Below, in pieces: positions 49,861-60,639 of a DNA stretch of 64,000 nt. Numbering within the stretch: position 1 is the stretch's first letter; each line of letters begins with the position of its first letter. The stretch lies in assembly GCF_040807025.1 (NCBI RefSeq), contig NC_090947.1:1426001-1490000 (forward strand), in the 5' to 3' direction. The translations under genes and the position numbers were made by a program. The DNA is from Struthio camelus. Taxonomy: Eukaryota > Chordata > Aves > Struthioniformes > Struthionidae. The notes beneath the pieces were generated by a model, which worked only from the letters and a program-made list of their open reading frames with translations, did no database searches and was not told the DNA's origin.

Positions 49861-50813
49861 TTGTCCCCAATCTCCAGCCCCATCTCCTGTTCCTGGCCAT
49901 CTCCTTGCTGTATCTGGGGCTCTTGATGGATCTGTTACCTATACCTGCCTTTGCCTGCTAGGTTCAGACCCTGCAGGACTGTTCTCTGTTGTTGAAGTCC
50001 CTGCACCAGGGTCCCCCTTGGCTCCTGGTTTGTCAGCCCTGCTCTTGCTGCTCCCTGGCACTGGGATCCTTCCATCCTTGATAAGCTCCAGTCTCTGGAG
50101 ACGCACTGATACCTCGTCCTGCCACTTCCATCTCCTTTTCTGGAGCACAGCCAGGCCAGGTACACTCCTCTCTTCCCTTCTGCTCCTGCAAGGGCTTTGA
50201 TAATTCCCACTTCTTCTATGAGCAAGTCCCTGCTCTGTAGCTGGGGATAACAGGGAGGTTGTTGATGGAGCTATTGCATTTTTTCTCCCAGCAGGTCCCA
50301 CCGTATCTAAGAACAGGGAAGTGTTGTAACACAGGTACTACAGTGCCACTTGCTGGACAGGCTTTGGTATCTCAGGTTATTGCTGGGAAGGTTGGCAGCT
50401 TTTAAAAGCTATTACTCCCTGTTAACATGCATGGTGTGCATGGCGCTGGGAGCTGAAGAAACCAAGGCCTGAGGCCTACTGGGTGTTGACTACCTTGTCC
50501 TTTCATATACAAAGACCATTTTCTTTTTGTTTCTCAAAGTGGCTGTGAGAAAAAACCATACAAACCTCATTCTTCTCAGGCCTCAATGAGTACTCTGGAA
50601 AAGGGGAGAGCAGGGAAAAAGCAGAGGTGTGAACTGCTGCTAAACCTATCAGGGTGTGACCTGCTGCTCTTGGACATGAGTCATGTGTGAGTCTGCATCT
50701 TGCCCTTCACTCCTGACACACGAGGGGGTTGAGGCTGAAATGTGAGATGATCTCCTGTGCTTGCTCTGGGGAGCCTCTGTAAGGGCTGGACCAGTTGTTG
50801 GAGCAAGACTGTG

Positions 50814-50863
50814 CTGCCTGATTGCTAGCCCAGATGTTCTGCCTGATTGCTAGTACAGATGTG
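50814..50863. repeat. 25-bp tandem duplication
   Basis: CTGCCTGATTGCTAG followed by CCCAGATGTT in the first copy and TACAGATGTG in the second: two adjacent 25-nt copies with three differences. Confidence 0.85.
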
Positions 50864-51668
50864 CTTGTTCTCCTTCCTCATCACCCCAGGACGCAAGTTA
50901 TAAGCCTAGAGTATGACCCCTGGCACCTCCAAGTGCAATTTGATTTTAGCACCTTGCGTGTTTGCTGATAACAGCTTCACAAGAGACAGGAAAAGAGATG
51001 GGACCTTGGCCAGCTGGCCATGCACTCACTCGAGGAGATCTGCTAGACATCATGGCCTCCTCTTCACAGGAAACTGCTCTCTGTTGCACTGCCATCAGGA
51101 GCTGGGGGTGGTTAAGTTCCGAATGGAAAATGCGTCCTTATTTAACCTTTGGCACAATTGCTCTGCCCTCTGCCAATTCCTGCGGCAGTAAGCTGGGAGC
51201 TGAGGAATGGGCCAGGAGCCAAAAACCTAGCTGGGTTTCCACGCAATAAATTCAGTGAAAGAAAACTATACAGATGTCTGGGATAAATATTTTGGAAGAA
51301 AGCAATCAAGAAGCTGCTAGACTCTCTTGCACACGTTGTGCAATGAGGTGTGCATTGGAGCAGGTCTCAACAGCCAGACACCCCTCTCCCCTGGGGACTT
51401 ATTGCCCTGCTGGAACATCAAACAGCCTTGGTCTCAGCCAGGCAAAGGGGACTGACTCTGAACAGCAGAAATGCTCACCTCATTCTCTGAGATAGCACAG
51501 CTGGGACAGTGATTGCCTAGGAAACAACTGTCCCTGCCCAGGGATGTGCAGGCATAACTCTCAGAGGTTGTGGGTAACGTCTCTGATGTATTACACCTGC
51601 CTGGAAAGGGGGTAAGCTCTTCTCATCTGTCCCTTGGCATGGTTGTCCAGGAAGGACAGACAAGGAAG

Positions 51669-51694
51669 CCTGCTCCCATGCCTGCTCCCATGCC
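51669..51694. repeat. Short tandem repeat (CCTGCTCCCATG)
   Basis: CCTGCTCCCATG occurs twice in succession. Similar small duplications elsewhere are CAGGAGCCCGTT twice near 20,589-20,612 and TGTCCTGAGGG twice near 11,742-11,765. Confidence 0.75.
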
Positions 51695-52071
51695 TGGCTC
51701 CCCTTCCTGTTTCACCATTGCCTGCTCCAGCCCCATTGTCAGGGAGGTATTGGCATGTCAGCTTGCCATCTGGTGGCAGATGCATGCAACAGCTGTCCAT
51801 GACCCACCTGCCCAGAGGGTAAAAGCCCCTGGAGTCAATGGCCATGTCTGCCCCTGCAGAAGGGTCCCCACAGCCTGGCCTTGCCAGACAGGGCATTTTA
51901 TCCATTCATTAGCCTTCCTAGCTGGTAACTTCTATTGCACTAAGTGTCAACACCCCTTCGCTATGCTACTTCTTCCCCTCCCCAAGGAGGCCTGCATTTT
52001 ACATGATTCACCGCATTCAGCATGGACAAACATGACCTGGGGATGGAATAACTTCATGCAGCAAGTACTGG

Positions 52072-52270
52072 CTGCAGACCCATGGAGCATAGGCCATACA
52101 GAGAGAGGCTGAGGGAGCCAAGCTTCTTCAGCCTGGAAAAGGCAGAGAGGGATCTAACGGCCTTCAACTACATAGAGGGGTTACAGAAAAGACAGACACA
52201 AGGCACTTTGCAGGAAAAGGATGAGAAGCCACAGGCACAAGCAGCAACAAGGGAAATCCCTTGGAGTGAC
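52072..52270 (+). mobile_element. CR1-family LINE relic, 3' end
   Basis: AGAGAGAGGCTGAGGGAGCC, then CTTCTTCAGCCTGGAAAAGG and GCCTTCAACTACATAGAGG follow the conserved CR1 3'-end order. It is truncated on the left and diverged to the right, where it fades into an ACAAGCAGCAACAAGGG stretch. No 3' terminal octamer repeat was recognised. Confidence 0.75.
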
Positions 52271-53880
52271 ACGGTGTGGTGCAAGGCTTGGAGCAGAGAT
52301 CTTCTGAGGTGCCCCTCCACCCCAGTCTCTTTGACTTTTTGGATTTTAACACTTTTTTGTGTATATTAAGATTATTCATAAGGCTCTTCTCAGTCACCTC
52401 TAAACTAAGCAATTCTGTTTCCTATACCTTTTTTTCCCTAAACCCTGCATTCCACTCTTTTCTATTTCACATAATCCACATCTTCTCAAAATTACAGTAT
52501 CAGAAGCTGGCCTGGCTCCTGTGGCTGAGACTCCCTCCCTATGAGCTAAGCACGAGGATAACACCATGAGGCTCGTGATGAAGCAGCTCCATGTATATCC
52601 CAGGATGGCATAGGCCTTCCCTCCTAGAGCACAACCAGATAGCCTCATGTTCCATCTGCAATCCAAGATAACCCAGCTGCTATTTTGCAGCATATCCCTC
52701 CATCAGCCATTCTCTAGGGCTATCTGTAACGCCAAAATGCTCCTGGGCATAACAGAAGTGTGCAGAAGGCATAGCCACGCTTAGGGGGGCAAGAAGTGGA
52801 AATATAAGAAAATAGAAATGCACCTGTACCTGAGCAGGTATACCTTTCTTTTTTTTTTTTTTTTAAAGGTAAACTCAAAACCAAAACAACAAAAGGAAAG
52901 ATTATTATCAAAGAAACCACTGAAAACAAGGGCGCTCCTAGATTCACAACTAGGTTACCGTTAATGTTTTTCTTAAAAGAGGACTGCAGATGCACAAAAG
53001 AGCTTGTAAAGGAATTGCACATGCCCTCTACCTGAAACTTCCCTACACTTCTTTTTTATTCGCACACCTCATGCCTGTGTGAGAAAGTGTTCTGGGCCAG
53101 CTGCAGGCAATGGGCCTATTGCAGCTCTGTACTGGAATGCAGAAGACTTCACCAGCCAGACCTCAACAGAGTCACTGTCAGCCATGTCAGTGCCCACTAT
53201 AGAGCAAGCAGCATCTTGCCTGTCATGTCCTTGCCTGAAGACTGTTTTCATCAGCTGGAGTGAATGGGTGGCCAGAGACGACCAAGTCAGCTTGCTTTTA
53301 TTTGCAGCCTCCATTCATGGTCAGCCATTTAAGAGTACATGGAAGGTCTTGGCTGATAAAATGTTCAATGCCTCCTCATCTCCCGGCATCTCACTGTGCT
53401 TCCCAAGCAGCGTGCAACCTTTAGAAATTATGTCAAGGCTGCAAGAGGCAGGATTTATTATCAAGTGAGCTCATTCTGAATGGAGCTATGTACTAAAAAG
53501 ATGTCTGTTCCCAGGCTGTCTGCAGAGAAGAGTACCTGGAAGCTGATGTCCTAAAGAGTACTGTGCCTTGAAAAGGAACTTGCAAGAAAAAATTCCATTG
53601 TGTTGAGGAAAACTCTGTCCCATGGCTTCAGCTGGTTTTTGGACACACAAGCAAAAGACCATGTACTGCCTTACTATAAGCCCAGTTTCCTAGGAGCCTA
53701 GAGCTGCCCTGCTCAGCCTGTTTCCACCCTGCAAGGACAGCAATCTCCAAGTTGCATTCCTGGCTCCATCTGCCTTGCTACCAGTGTCCTATCACCAAAA
53801 GGGCAGCAAAGCTGAGTCAGACCCTTGTTTCATGCCCAAGTCATATGCACACCAGAGAATCCAGGTCCCTGTAGGTGAGC
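52271..53880 (-). other. Downstream flank and likely 3' UTR of the LRR gene
   Basis: The part nearest the LRR stop codon (to about 53.05-53.45 kb) is the probable 3' UTR. The plus-strand open frame at 53,079-53,468 lies antisense to it and has no family likeness. A T15-type run is near 52,850-52,864. Confidence 0.45.
53454..53459 (-). promoter_or_regulatory. Candidate polyadenylation signal for the LRR gene
   Basis: AATAAA on the minus strand about 420 nt beyond the stop codon. Two further AATAAA hexamers lie at 53,297-53,302 and 53,055-53,060. The 3' UTR would therefore be about 0.4-0.85 kb. Which signal is used cannot be told from sequence alone. Confidence 0.4.
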
Positions 53881-54954
53881 TCAACCATGTATGCTGTAAG
53901 AGAGCTCATTGTCTTCACTCCAGTGCTTGCCTGTCCTTCTCCTCCTGTTCCGCTCTGCCATCACAATGGCAGCTACAACGGTGACAAACACCGTGAAGGT
54001 GATAATGAGCACTGTTGCCGTCTCTGCAACACAGAGCTGGGTGTCCACAGAGGCCAGTGGGATGTTCCTCAACACTGCTGGTTCTGAACACGTCATGTTC
54101 TCATAGTGGTCCAGGATCAGCCGCCGGACACTGTGCAGCTTGGCAAAGACCCTCTGCAGGTCACAATCACAGAACCAGGGGTTGTCAGAAAGCAGGATAT
54201 GTGTCCCAGTGGTCTGGATAGTTAGGAAGGTTTTGAACCTGATGTGCTCGATGTCATTGTGCTCCAGGTTCAGGACAGTGAGGCTACTCAGCGGTGTGAA
54301 GACACTGGGGCCAATTGTCTTGATCCTGTTGCCTTCCAAGTTCAAAACCTCCAAATGCTGCAGCATGGAGAAAATCCCATTGTGGAGGCTCAGGAGCTGG
54401 TTGTTTTGGAGGTGAAGTTGCCGCAGACGGATTAAGCTTCGAAAGGCCCCAGTTTCAATGGAGGAGATGTTGTTGTTTTGGATGTTGAGTTTCTGAAGGT
54501 TCTCAAAATTTTGGAAGCTCCCAAAACGAGCCATCTGGATTCTATTGTGAGACAAAGAGAGCTCGAGGAGAGAGCTGAGCCCAGCTGAAAAACTGCTTCC
54601 TAGCACTGTGATCACATTCCCACTGATATCAAGCTTCTGGAGTCTCCCCAAAGAGCGAAATGCTCCCCTTCCTACCTCAGCAATGTTGTTCCTGCACAGA
54701 AGAAGAACTTGGAGCTTCCACAGGGATCTCAGAGCCAGGCTGGGCATAGCATGTAAGCCACTGCTACACAAGTCCAAGTGCTCTGTCTCTGGTGGAAAGA
54801 TGAGGCTTCCACTCAGACTGACTCCAGAACAGTTCACAAACCTGGCCTCCTCTTTGCAAAGGCAGACTTTTTGGCAGGGCTGAAGAAATTCTGCATTTGC
54901 AAAGAAGAGAATCCAGATCCAGAATAAGTAATGGATGTGCATCTTCTGCTTCAT
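53881..54954 (-). CDS. Leucine-rich-repeat type I transmembrane protein, single coding exon, unassigned
   Basis: An intact 357-residue frame. Residues 1-21 form a signal peptide with an aromatic and aliphatic core. Cysteines 27, 31, 33 and 42 make an N-terminal LRR cap. About eight 24-residue leucine-rich repeats run from residue 56 to 247, each with the LxxLxLxxN pattern. NPWFCDC at 258-264 together with Cys289 and Cys308 forms the C-terminal cap. Residues about 310-333 are a transmembrane helix, followed by a basic stop-transfer run (RNRRRR) and a short acidic tail. Asn-X-Ser/Thr sites occur at 41, 162 and 286. The ATG has A at -3, and a good 3' splice site lies 19 nt upstream, so a 5' non-coding exon is likely. 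The layout matches small cell-surface LRR proteins such as the TPBG, LRTM and BK-channel gamma (LRRC26/52/55) groups; the repeat count is closest to TPBG. The domain calls are seen in the sequence. Family membership is unresolved and ligand or function is unknown. Confidence 0.9.
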   Translation of the reverse strand: MKQKMHIHYLFWIWILFFANAEFLQPCQKVCLCKEEARFVNCSGVSLSGSLIFPPETEHLDLCSSGLHAMPSLALRSLWKLQVLLLCRNNIAEVGRGAFRSLGRLQKLDISGNVITVLGSSFSAGLSSLLELSLSHNRIQMARFGSFQNFENLQKLNIQNNNISSIETGAFRSLIRLRQLHLQNNQLLSLHNGIFSMLQHLEVLNLEGNRIKTIGPSVFTPLSSLTVLNLEHNDIEHIRFKTFLTIQTTGTHILLSDNPWFCDCDLQRVFAKLHSVRRLILDHYENMTCSEPAVLRNIPLASVDTQLCVAETATVLIITFTVFVTVVAAIVMAERNRRRRTGKHWSEDNELSYSIHG

Positions 54955-54975
54955 CTTGGGCAGCCAGCTACTCCT
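54955..54975 (-). other. 3' splice acceptor before the LRR coding exon
   Basis: On the minus strand a pyrimidine-containing tract ending in TTTGCAG is followed by 19 nt of leader and the ATG of the LRR gene. The acceptor AG covers 54,974-54,975 on the plus-strand scale and the exon begins at 54,973. The 19-nt leader has no stop in frame with the ATG. The signal peptide directly at that ATG still favours it as the start, with one or more non-coding exons further right. Confidence 0.6.
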
Positions 54976-56951
54976 GCAAAGTAATTAAGGAGAGAAAACA
55001 AATGCAGGGGTAAGCATCTGGTAGCTTTTGCGCTTGTTTGTGGCTTTTGTTAGCTGGCAACGCTGTTTGTGTTGGCACTGCCATTCCCTGCACCAAGAAC
55101 CCATGGACTTTTGGTGATGAGACTGGCTATTTTGGCCAGTACAAGGCAAGACAGCCTTTGTCAGCTTCTCTCTTCCAAGGAGAAGAATCAATGAAACTTG
55201 AAGCACGCCACTCCTTTGCCCTGACCCATGTTTCACGGACATCTCTCTCCACGGCCATGCTGCCGAAGGGCCTCCCAGCCTGATGTTCCTTCTCCTCACC
55301 TGACCTGGAAAGGAGTGTTGCTAACCCAGATCAGTTTCTGATCCACCTTGCAGTGCTTCCTTGCAAACTATTTCACTCTCATAGGTAAGAAGTGCCAACA
55401 GCATCCCAGGGAAAGGACAGTGAACCAGCTTTATAGCCATACAGAGAGACTGGCTGAATTTACAGTGGCAGCTTTCAAGCTGGGCCAACCACACTTCAAC
55501 ACTAACACGTCCTCTCATCACTCCCTTTGGGGCCATCTTCATCCCACCAGGAGTACCGTGCACCAGCTGACCTCTGGCTGCTTCTGCTCACTGGAAGACA
55601 TGTTCATCAACACTTGACAAAAGGCATAAGAGATATTCTAAACTTTTAATGGATGAGTGCCCATGAGCTGCAGTTGCTGTGATCCACCTCATCCATATGC
55701 AACTAAATCCAGGCTGTTCCATTGCGCCATACATTTTCTCATAACTTTGCTCCACCTCTGTGCAGCCAGAGCTGTCTGTGGTTTTACCAAAGGAGCAATT
55801 TAAGAAGGTCAAGGATTTTCCTCTCCCGGCCCTGCTTTGGTGGCTACCTGCCCATACTGATTTCAAGCTTGAGAGATGTTACAGAGACCTTGAGAGATGT
55901 CAACAAACTGGAGCAAGTCCAGTGGGCACCATCGACTTGACTGGGGGCTGGAACACCCCGTGTACAGGGCAGTGGGTCTTGTTCAGCCTGAGGGGTTCAC
56001 TAACTGTCATTATCATCTATATAATACAGAGAAGATGGAGCTGGACTCATCTGCACAGTGATGGGACAGGATGCAACAAGGGAAATCCCGACAGGGTGGA
56101 AGGAAACTCTCCTTGCCCCTGAGAGCAGGGCCATCCTGGGACAGAGTGCAGAGAGGTGGGGGCTCTGTTCTCAGGGGTGTCCCGCTCTCACCCAGCCCCA
56201 GCTTTGGGATGCCCCAGCTTGGGGTAGGGTTTAGGGCAGAGACTGCTGGCAGTGCCCCCACCGCAGAACTGGCTGCAATTCATAAAGAGGAGCACTTTGG
56301 GCATTTGAGTTTCTACTTGACAGGAGACTAGAGGGAGTGTACCACACGGCATGAGGACATGACCAGAGGAGACACTCAAGAGGTCTTTTTTCCATCTCTA
56401 ATTTCTGTAATCTCTGGAAAAACAAAGGAATAAGGTTACACCTCTCCTATTTCCCTATCAGTGAGGCTAAAAATAAAAAGACATACAAGGAAGGTCAGTT
56501 ATCTTCCTCATTAAATGAGGGTCTTATTCATCAAATTCTGAAGCAGAATTATCTTAGCAGCCACTTGCTCAGGTGCAGTGGTTTTCAAATCTTTTGAGGT
56601 AACCTTCCCTTACCTTCATGCTCTCTCTTTGCATCCATCATGACAGAGATCAATTATAGCAGCTGGTGTTTCAAAGTACCTTTCTATTTCAAAACGAAAA
56701 CCCGAGCTTTTTTCTCTAACTTCAGCTCACACCAGCTGTTGCAACAAAAGAGAAGACAAAGGCTGCAGGTTTGGACCGCAGGCTTACTGAGACTACTGCT
56801 GGCTTTGTGCCCTAAGCCAGCACCACAGTACAGCCCTGGTCCCTTAAAGAAAAAATCACAAACATCCTAAAAGTGTTAGTCTTACACTTGCTTGCCTCTC
56901 AGCATACTTTACAGGTGACAGAGCAGCACCAGCTGCCCTAGGCAAGGTGTG
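54976..56951. other. Non-coding sequence upstream of the LRR coding exon
   Basis: Expected to contain the 5' non-coding exon and promoter of the LRR gene, but I could not locate them. No CpG island. Short frames only. Confidence 0.45.
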
Positions 56952-57246
56952 CTATTCCCCAGGCCACTCCTGGACTTGATCAAAATCGATCCTTCGGCGA
57001 ATGGAAAGATCATCATCGTTTGGGCTGCCCATGCAATCTTTTTTTGCTTTACGGGACTGTCTGGTCCCTCTTTTTGCTTCCTCCAGAGCTATGTGCCAGA
57101 AATTCAAAATGTCTTTTACCTGTCTTGCTGCTATATCCTCTGTCCCTTCTGCCTTCCCCTGAGGACGCCCATCCATAGCCAAGAGCTGGCTGGAAAGCCT
57201 CATGGAAGCACCAGGCACAGCTGAGGCCCAGGCAGGTTTGTGTCTG
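56952..57246 (-). CDS. Possible 3'-terminal coding exon, unassigned
   Basis: A strong minus-strand acceptor (GCTCTTTCTGCAG) opens a frame that reads HKPAWASAVPG, later VKDILNFWHIALEEAKRG, then SRKAKKDCMGS and the C-terminus SIRRRIDFDQVQEWPGE before TAG. The charged, balanced composition and third-position pattern look protein-coding, unlike nearby spurious frames. A donor-like GTAAAAG inside it would allow a shorter exon in a different frame. A leucine-rich stretch further upstream (about 57,350-57,440) could be a preceding exon, but its phase does not fit. Not recognised. Confidence 0.35.
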
Positions 57247-58551
57247 CAGAAAGAGCAGAGCAGTGCTCGAGAAAGCAAGTGTTAATAATTCAGGTAGCTG
57301 GAGGTAGCAAAGCAGCAAAATGATGCCTGCCACCTGCCTCTCTCTGAAAAGAGCTGTCATCATTTCCCCAGATAGCTGAGACACACAAAAACAGAGGCAC
57401 AAGGCACCCAGGAGCAAGGTCAGGCCCTTCTTCCCTGCAGTCTGAAAAGTGCAAGTCAGTCCTGGGCCACAGTCTAAATGCAAAATTGAGCCATAACATC
57501 CTTCAGGACTAAGATTCTGCCTGGGCTAAGAGGAATATCAGCCTGCATGCCCAGCATGCAAAATCCACTTCTCTCAGCCTTTGAGCAGGAAACATCAATA
57601 GTGAAGCATCCTCCTTCGGTGGGATTCAACAGCTATGAGAGCTCCCAGGCTGACCCATCAACTTAGGACTGGCAGGTAGGACTTGGGGCTGATGGGACCC
57701 CTGCCCTCTTGGAGCATCACTGGCGCCCCATGGTGTCACGAGTGCCCATGTATGGGCAGCCCTGGAGTCTATCCACTGGGTGTCATGGTGTTTGCATTAC
57801 CTCCCAGAAAAATTAGAGGACAAAGCAAAGACAGAGTAGTCTGGGGCAGCCAGAGCAGCTCTGGAGATTGGTCCCTGATGCAGGCACTTGCCTTGCAGCC
57901 ACATCTGTCCCTGGCATCACCCTGTCCCCCTGCTCATGGCAGGTTTCTCACTTCGGGCTACTCTGAAGAAATGTCTTTCTGTCGGCTTGTGCAGGCTGGT
58001 CACACCTGCAGCAGGAAAAGCTTGGCAGCTGGCCTGCACGGCAGGAAGAGACACCCCACGAAGGCAGGAATCGTTGCGGAGCTCATTCTTGACTATAGTT
58101 TGCTTTGGGATGCTGTGGGTTCGGCAGTGGGAATTGCAGGTCGATGCCCTGCCCTGGCTCCATGTCCCTGCGCAGCTCATAGGGCTGCAGCATAGCCAGG
58201 TGTCTGCTCTGGGGCATCACCTGCTCTTAGCTTTGTCCTTTAAAGTAATGTTGCCCCATGAGCATCATTTGCAGTGAGTTAACACTGGTTCCCGCAGCAC
58301 CTGCCGCCAAGTCCTTGGGTGCCCAGGGGCAAAGCGGGGCTGGGGACAGGTCCAGGTCCTCTCACTGAATCTCTGTGAGGGCTTCTGCTGTGCCAGCTGT
58401 GCTACACAGGGAATAAAACAGCTCTTCCTCATCCTCAATACCAGCACGGGCTGCGCTGGGCTCAGAGTCTCCAGGGACTCTGGCCTGGCCAGGGGAGGTA
58501 GCCCCAGCTCCTGGAACTGCCCTCCATGGAGCAGCACCTCCCTGGGCTGCT
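57247..58551. other. Spacer left of the MROH-like gene
   Basis: Includes a leucine-rich minus-strand open stretch near 57,350-57,440 of uncertain status. The minus strand just beyond the MROH model (58,270-58,550) shows no family exon. Confidence 0.4.
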
Positions 58552-60639
58552 CTACTCGGCCAGCCCTCCCTCACAAGGCCTCAAGCTGCAGCCCCGTGGG
58601 GCTCTGCGGGGCAGCCTGCGTGCAAGGGAGAAATGCTGGGGCAGAGCAGGGACAAGGGGCTTCTCACCTGGCCAGCAAAGCCACTCCCGCGTGGTAGGTC
58701 TGCGCGCTGAGGAGTGTGTCCCAGCCACCCTTCCTCGCCATGGCCAGCACCTGACTCTCGTAGCCGGCACGGCACAGCAGTGCTTTCATGGTCTGCACTG
58801 CCAACCTGCGTGCACAGCAAAGGCCACGTCACCCTGGCACCCCTGGCCCTGCCGCCACCTCCACAGCACACACAGCAGGCGTGGGATGGAGCACCTCACG
58901 GGGCTGCCGGGAGCAGACTCTTCCCCTTGCTGTTCTCCCCAGCACATCTCAGCCTCCTCCGGCGTCAGCTCTGCGCAGAAGGAAAGCTGGAAGAGCAGCG
59001 CCAGGAAGAGCTGCGGGAAGAACGCCTCCAGCACGTGCTGGCAGCTGGGCTGCTGCAGCATCTCATGGAGCACTCTGGTTGCCTGCAGAAGAAGCCCCGA
59101 GACAGCTGTCGCTGCTGAGACGTGCCTGTTGCGCTGCCCGAGCTTGGCGGTGAGGCTCACGCACTGCCCTGAGCCTCGGGACAAGCAGGAGTGCCTGCCG
59201 TGCCTGAGTGGCCAGAGCAAAGGCACCGAAGCTCTCTGGCCTCAGCTCCTCTTTGGGCCATGGCCACAACAAGCCCTGCCAGCCGTAGCCCTGCCGCGCC
59301 GTGGCTGTGCGCCCGGCGGGAGGTCACGGCTTCTTGCTGCGTGGGCAAGGCCAGGGCAGCTCTAGGGGAGAGCGAGGCTACGTCCACAAACTCACGGCCA
59401 CGGAAACGATGACTCTGTCGTCCCCATCCAACGTGCACGCCTCGTCCACGGGCCAATCCTGCAGGACACTGAGCAGCTCCTGCAGCACCCTCTCGGCAGC
59501 TCCGCACTTCGACAGCAGCATCCTCCACATGGCTGCGGCAGCGCTGCAGGCCCACAGCGCTCGCTCAGCGGGTGCCGCAGCGGCAGCTGTGGCCTGGGCA
59601 GCCGCAGAGGGCCTGGGCGGGCCGCCAGCCCTGCCTCTGCCCACTGCCCCTTGCCCGCAGCACCCTGCGCGCTCTGCCCCACCCCGCAGCCCATGGCCAA
59701 GCTCCAGTCCCTTGTGGGGCACGCAGGCGGCAAGGCGGCCAGGCTCTGGGGCGGAAGGCAGGCACGCTTGCTCGGCTCGCGCTGCTGCAGCCCGGCCTGA
59801 CGCGCCGCGGCTGGCACACGGGGACAACAGCAGGGCCCAGCCCCTCACGAGAGGCCGGACAATCGCCACCTGCCCCGCAGCCCGCAGGGCACGAGCTCTG
59901 CAGGCTGCCGGCCCCCCAGCTCTCAAGGCAAGCGGGCCCCTACCTGTCGCACGAGGGGGAACAGCGCAACAGGCTCACGACCACCTCCTCTGGGCATGCA
60001 CAGGCCAGCAGCAGAAGAGCCCGCTCCAGGCTGCGCCGCGCAGACGCCTCTGTGACGGCCAGCACGCTGCTCCACATGCCCCTCACCACCGGGGGCACCT
60101 GGAGGGCACACGGCTCAGAGTGGGGCTGCTGCCAGAGGGCAGCCGTTGGCCCAGCTGCCCCCGACAACGGCTGCCCTTGCCCCCCTTGCTCTGTGCTGGC
60201 CTGAGAGGGGCTGGCGGGCCTGGCAGGCCTGGACTCAGGGCAAGAACAAGCCCCCGGAGGCCTCGAGCCCCGGCCACGCCACCCACAGGCTACTTACATG
60301 CTCCACAAGGCAGGCAGCGTCCGCCACAAGCGCCTCCAGCACGCGAGCAGCTGTGTGCGCCTCCTCGGTGCTGCGGGAGCTCATGGCCTCGATGGCTAGG
60401 AGGATGCTGTGGGCCCTCTCAGCGGGCTGCCGGGACGTCCCCAACATCTAGGGGAGAAAGGAGGGCAGCCGAGCTAGAGAGGTCACTGCCAGCGGGGCCC
60501 CGCACGCCCGCCTGGGCGGCGCCTGGGGCGTGCAGACCTGGTGGGGCTCCAGCTGGCGGCTGCCCTCGGCAAGGGCCGCGTCCTCCTCCTCCTCCTCCGT
60601 CCAGGCCAGCCTGGGGCGGCGGGGGGGTCTCTGCGCCAT
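58552..60639 (-). CDS. MROH-like (maestro heat-like repeat) gene, seven-exon model, C-terminally truncated
   Basis: Proposed exons, all minus strand: 60538-60639, 60298-60447, 59944-60098, 59396-59543, 58895-59082, 58668-58805 and 58552-58615. Every intron is GT-AG and all phases agree, giving 945 nt and 314 residues. The ATG sits in a strong Kozak context (CCCACCATGG). Residues 1-34 are basic then acidic (TEEEEED). The following exons read like avian MROH proteins: AERAHSILLAIEAM, PEEVVVSLLRCSP, AAAMWRMLLSKCG, RVLHEMLQQPSCQ and GGWDTLLSAQTYH, predicted as amphipathic HEAT-type helices. The last exon (20 residues, Arg/Pro/Gly-rich) does not resemble the family, and the intron before it is only 52 nt, so the real gene may be truncated or the model may end wrongly. 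Full-length relatives are several times longer. MROH proteins are little characterised. Exons 1-6 are well supported by splice phase plus family likeness from memory; exon 7 is weak. Confidence 0.72.

Larger units (their letters stand above)
43681..52071. other. Non-coding sequence, AT-richer with T-biased plus strand
   Basis: Lower GC than the flanks, especially 46.1-47.2 kb, where the plus strand is strongly pyrimidine-biased and may be an unrecognised old repeat. A20 at 45,872-45,891. No supported gene. Confidence 0.45.

Noticed and set aside
53079..53468. A 129-codon plus-strand frame
   Set aside because: It lies antisense to the likely 3' UTR of the LRR gene and has no motif.
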